A stretch of DNA of 22,285 bases. Source: Deinococcus arcticus. GTDB lineage: Bacteria > Deinococcota > Deinococci > Deinococcales > Deinococcaceae. This document shows, piece by piece, positions 17,394 to 22,285 of the stretch. The notes below the pieces were generated by a model. It was not told the DNA's origin. It searched no databases and was given only the letters and a program-made list of their open reading frames with translations. Made by a program: the position numbers and the translations under genes. The stretch spans positions 1 through 22,285 of the forward strand of contig NZ_PYSV01000027.1 of assembly GCF_003028415.1 (NCBI RefSeq), written 5' to 3'. Within the stretch, counting starts at the first letter, position 1. Every line of letters begins with the position of its first letter.

Positions 17394-19088
17394 ATGAGGA
17401 ACAGCCACGCTTTGCCCTTTGTTTCCCTGATTACACTGGCGGTTTACTCTGGGGCCCTGGCCCAGGGCACGCCCACCTTCACCGCGCCCAAGATTGACAT
17501 GTTCAAGGAATTGCGCGTGATTTCTGGCGTCACAGTCAGCCCGAACGGCGACCTCACCTTCCTGGGTTCCGACGCCCGCGTTCACCGTACCGACGCCACT
17601 GGCAGCGCCAAGTGGTCGTTCGTGGTGGGCGACATTGGCCGCGCCTACCCGGTGGTGACGCCGCAGGGCACCACCATCGCCGCGTCCTATGACGACACGG
17701 TGTACGCCCTGGACGCGGCGGGCAAGCTGCTGTGGAAGGTCAAGCTGGACGGCGATATCTACGCCACCCCCGCCCTGCGCCCGGACGGCAGCGTGGTGGT
17801 GGCCACGGCGGGCGGCACCGTGTACGCCCTGAGCGGCGCGGGCCAGACCCTCTGGAGCTACAAGGTGGGCGCGCCGGTGTTCAGCTCGCCGGCCATTGCC
17901 GCCGACGGCACCATCTATTTCGGGGCCCAGAACAACCGCCTGCACGCGCTGACCCCGGCCGGGCAGCTCAAATGGGCCTACGCGGCGGGGTCGCTGGTGT
18001 TCAGCTCGCCGGCCATCGGGCCGGACGGCAGCATTTACTTTGGGTCCAGTGACCGGCGCATCTACGCCCTGAGTCCGGCGGGCGAACTGAAATGGCGCGC
18101 CCAGACGGGCCTGTTCGTGAATGCCAGCCCCATCGTGACCAGCGGCGGCGTGGTGATCGTGGGCAGCTACGACGGCAGCGTGTATGCCATCAATCCCGGC
18201 GGCGAAACCGAATGGACCTACAAGGCGGGCGCCGGGGTGGCGGCCTCGGCGGTGGAGCTCAGCGACGGCACGGTGGTGGTGCCGGACCTGAGCGGCACGG
18301 TGCACGCCATTGGCAGGGCGGGACAGGCGCTGTGGCAGATCAAGACGGGCAAGAAGATTGACACCGGCCTGAGCGTGAGTGACCAGGGCAGTCTGTACTT
18401 CACCACCGAGGGCGGCGGCCTGAACATCATTCAGAAGCAGCGTCCGCTGGCGGTGGCGCCCTGGCCCACCTTCCATGCCAATCCGGCCGCCTGGGGCCGC
18501 GTGCCCAGCGCCGCCGAACTGCAGGCCCAGACCCAGGCCCGGCGCACGGCCGCCACCGCCGTGCTGGCCGCCCTGAAGCCCGGCGCCCCCACAGCGCCCG
18601 CCCAGCCGGCCCAGCCCCCGGCGCCGGTGCGGCCGTCACCCGGCCAGCCGGCGCCGCAGGCCGGCACCACGCCCGCGCCCCAGCCGGCCCCCCGTCCTGT
18701 CACGCCTGCCCCGGCGCCCACGCTGACCCCCGCCCAGCAGGCCCAGGCGGCAGCCAGCAAGGCCCGCACCGAAGGCGGTCAGGTGCTGCTGCCCCTGCGT
18801 GAAGCGGCGGCGGCGCTGCGCCTGACCGTGCTGAACGTCACGGCCCGCACCGCCACCCTGCGTGTGGGCACGGCGCGCGTGCCGGTGACCGTGCGCCTGT
18901 ACGGCAAGGAAGCCTATGTGCCGCTGGCCGCCCTGAGCGACCTGCCGGGCGCTGCGGCGACGCTGGAACGCACGCCCCCCGCCGTGGTGCTGGCGGTGGC
19001 GGGGCAACAGACCCGCTTTCCCCTGAACCTGCCGGGGCTGCTGCCGCTGGGCCGCCAGACCGAATACGGCGCCCTGCCGGGCCGCTGA
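17394..19088 (+). CDS. Exported PQQ-like beta-propeller protein with a C-terminal stalk-like domain
   Basis: A 564-residue protein. The signal peptide is at 1-24, ending SGALAQ. Repeats at about 40-355 each carry a [21 protein letters not shown] unit (for example [18 protein letters not shown] and [18 protein letters not shown]), which fold as PQQ/BamB-type beta-propeller blades. A Pro/Ala/Gln-rich linker of about 60 residues follows (390-450). The C-terminal 100 residues ([35 protein letters not shown]) resemble the copper amine oxidase N-terminal domain used in cell-surface proteins. It could be scaffold or ligand-binding; no enzyme role is shown. A Shine-Dalgarno (AAAGGAG, 17376-17382) is present. 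A strong terminator follows. Confidence 0.85.
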   Translation: MRNSHALPFVSLITLAVYSGALAQGTPTFTAPKIDMFKELRVISGVTVSPNGDLTFLGSDARVHRTDATGSAKWSFVVGDIGRAYPVVTPQGTTIAASYDDTVYALDAAGKLLWKVKLDGDIYATPALRPDGSVVVATAGGTVYALSGAGQTLWSYKVGAPVFSSPAIAADGTIYFGAQNNRLHALTPAGQLKWAYAAGSLVFSSPAIGPDGSIYFGSSDRRIYALSPAGELKWRAQTGLFVNASPIVTSGGVVIVGSYDGSVYAINPGGETEWTYKAGAGVAASAVELSDGTVVVPDLSGTVHAIGRAGQALWQIKTGKKIDTGLSVSDQGSLYFTTEGGGLNIIQKQRPLAVAPWPTFHANPAAWGRVPSAAELQAQTQARRTAATAVLAALKPGAPTAPAQPAQPPAPVRPSPGQPAPQAGTTPAPQPAPRPVTPAPAPTLTPAQQAQAAASKARTEGGQVLLPLREAAAALRLTVLNVTARTATLRVGTARVPVTVRLYGKEAYVPLAALSDLPGAAATLERTPPAVVLAVAGQQTRFPLNLPGLLPLGRQTEYGALPGR

Positions 19089-19097
19089 ACGCGCAAC

Positions 19098-19133
19098 AAA
19101 CCCCCCTGCTTATGGATACAAGCAGGGGGGTTT
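19098..19133. terminator. Strong terminator between the propeller gene and tRNA-Ala
   Basis: A 14-bp perfect stem (19098-19111 with 19120-19133) with an 8-base loop, and with A3/T3 at its foot. It serves the propeller gene and also the minus-strand tRNA, whose 3' end is 8 bases away. Confidence 0.9.
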
Positions 19134-19140
19134 TCTGGTG

Positions 19141-21971
<2,831 letters not shown>

Positions 21972-22030
21972 GCGCGCGCAGGCCGCTTGCCAGGAAGTGT
22001 GGCAGGCGCTCTGGGGTTGAGGTGAAGTTA
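21972..22030. other. Gap after guaB with weak hairpin
   Basis: A 9-bp stem with one G-T pair (21984-21992 with 22000-22008) lies 12 bases after the guaB stop, with no T run. It may be a weak end signal. TA at 22029-22030 then precedes the repeat element. Confidence 0.4.
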
Positions 22031-22167
22031 AGTCGCTCGCTGTTGATCTTTAGATCAACCGAGCGGGCTGGAACAGCTGCGCTGCAGAGCGAGTATCGAA
22101 AAAAGGACGTTGCACCGGGAGTGGAGACTTTGCGGTGCTCTCCTGCAAAGTCGTAACGTGAAGACCT
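22031..22167 (-). repeat. Small structured repeat element, copy 3 (inverted, diverged)
   Basis: Read on the minus strand it matches copies 1 and 2: an inner hairpin GACTTTGC/GCAAAGTC (22152-22145 with 22133-22126) with the same 11-base loop AGGAGAGCACC, the CCCGGTGCAACGTCC arm, T6, the CTGTTCCAGCCCGCTCGGTT tail and GTTGATCT-AA-AGATCAAC. The inner stem differs from copies 1 and 2 at paired positions and remains perfect. The outer left arm is diverged (only ACGTT pairs). TA flanks the tail end; TA is not found at the other. Confidence 0.7.
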
Positions 22168-22189
22168 GTTGCGCAGTAGCCGAAGGGGG

Positions 22190-22218
22190 AGCGGGGCGAC
22201 GGGAACCGTCGCCCCGCT
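22190..22218. other. GC-rich hairpin near the right edge
   Basis: An 11-bp perfect stem (22190-22200 with 22208-22218) with a 7-base loop and no T run. The rest of 22219-22285 holds nothing I recognise. Confidence 0.5.
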
Positions 22219-22285
22219 GGCTTAGCCCTAAATTTAGTGTGTGGATAGGTAGAGTCGGCGTTGCCAGCGGAGATTGACGAGTCCG

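Overview
The window is a GC-rich chromosomal segment that looks like Deinococcus. The genus is inferred from remembered family resemblance, since no search could be run. Supporting signs are a TrpRS of the D. radiodurans TrpRS II type, a YbjN-like protein resembling DR1245, a DUF4157 protein next to an IS4-type transposase, and very many start codons with a TANNNT box 6-10 nt upstream and no Shine-Dalgarno (the leaderless pattern known from Deinococcus).

Layout. 1-309: start of an IS4-type transposase (minus) that runs off the left edge. 465-1749: DUF4157 gene (minus), probably frameshifted in a C6 run. 1828-4592: minus-strand run of murJ, two unknown genes and a 45-residue membrane protein. 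4736-5791: tdh (plus). 5792-6526: a 735-base gap with a G-quadruplex motif, hairpins and a complete-looking trp attenuator leader ahead of trpS (6527-7537). 7608-8813: scpB and a TsaC/Sua5 gene (minus), divergent from pilC (8892-10112). 10208-10435: ribbon-helix-helix regulator (minus), divergent from murA (10709-11986) across two adjacent palindromes. 12269-14095: a decayed TPR-GGDEF diguanylate cyclase (minus) with a frameshift, a nonsense codon and a tandem repeat-element insertion. 14161-17296: YbjN-like protein, MBL hydrolase, PEGA lipoprotein and a secreted protein (all minus). 17394-19088: PQQ-type beta-propeller protein. 19141-19216: tRNA-Ala(CGC) (minus). 19311-21971: guaB interrupted by a 381-residue LAGLIDADG intein. 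22031-22167: an inverted relative of the repeat element.

Most genes are housekeeping: cell wall (murJ, murA), translation (trpS, tsaC, tRNA-Ala), chromosome segregation (scpB), type IV pili or DNA uptake (pilC), threonine catabolism (tdh) and GTP synthesis (guaB). The most notable signals are (i) the intein set into the catalytic loop of IMP dehydrogenase, (ii) a Trp-Trp leader peptide with a terminator before trpS, and (iii) a TA-flanked small repeat family whose copies differ by compensatory changes in their stems, one tandem pair having broken a GGDEF gene.
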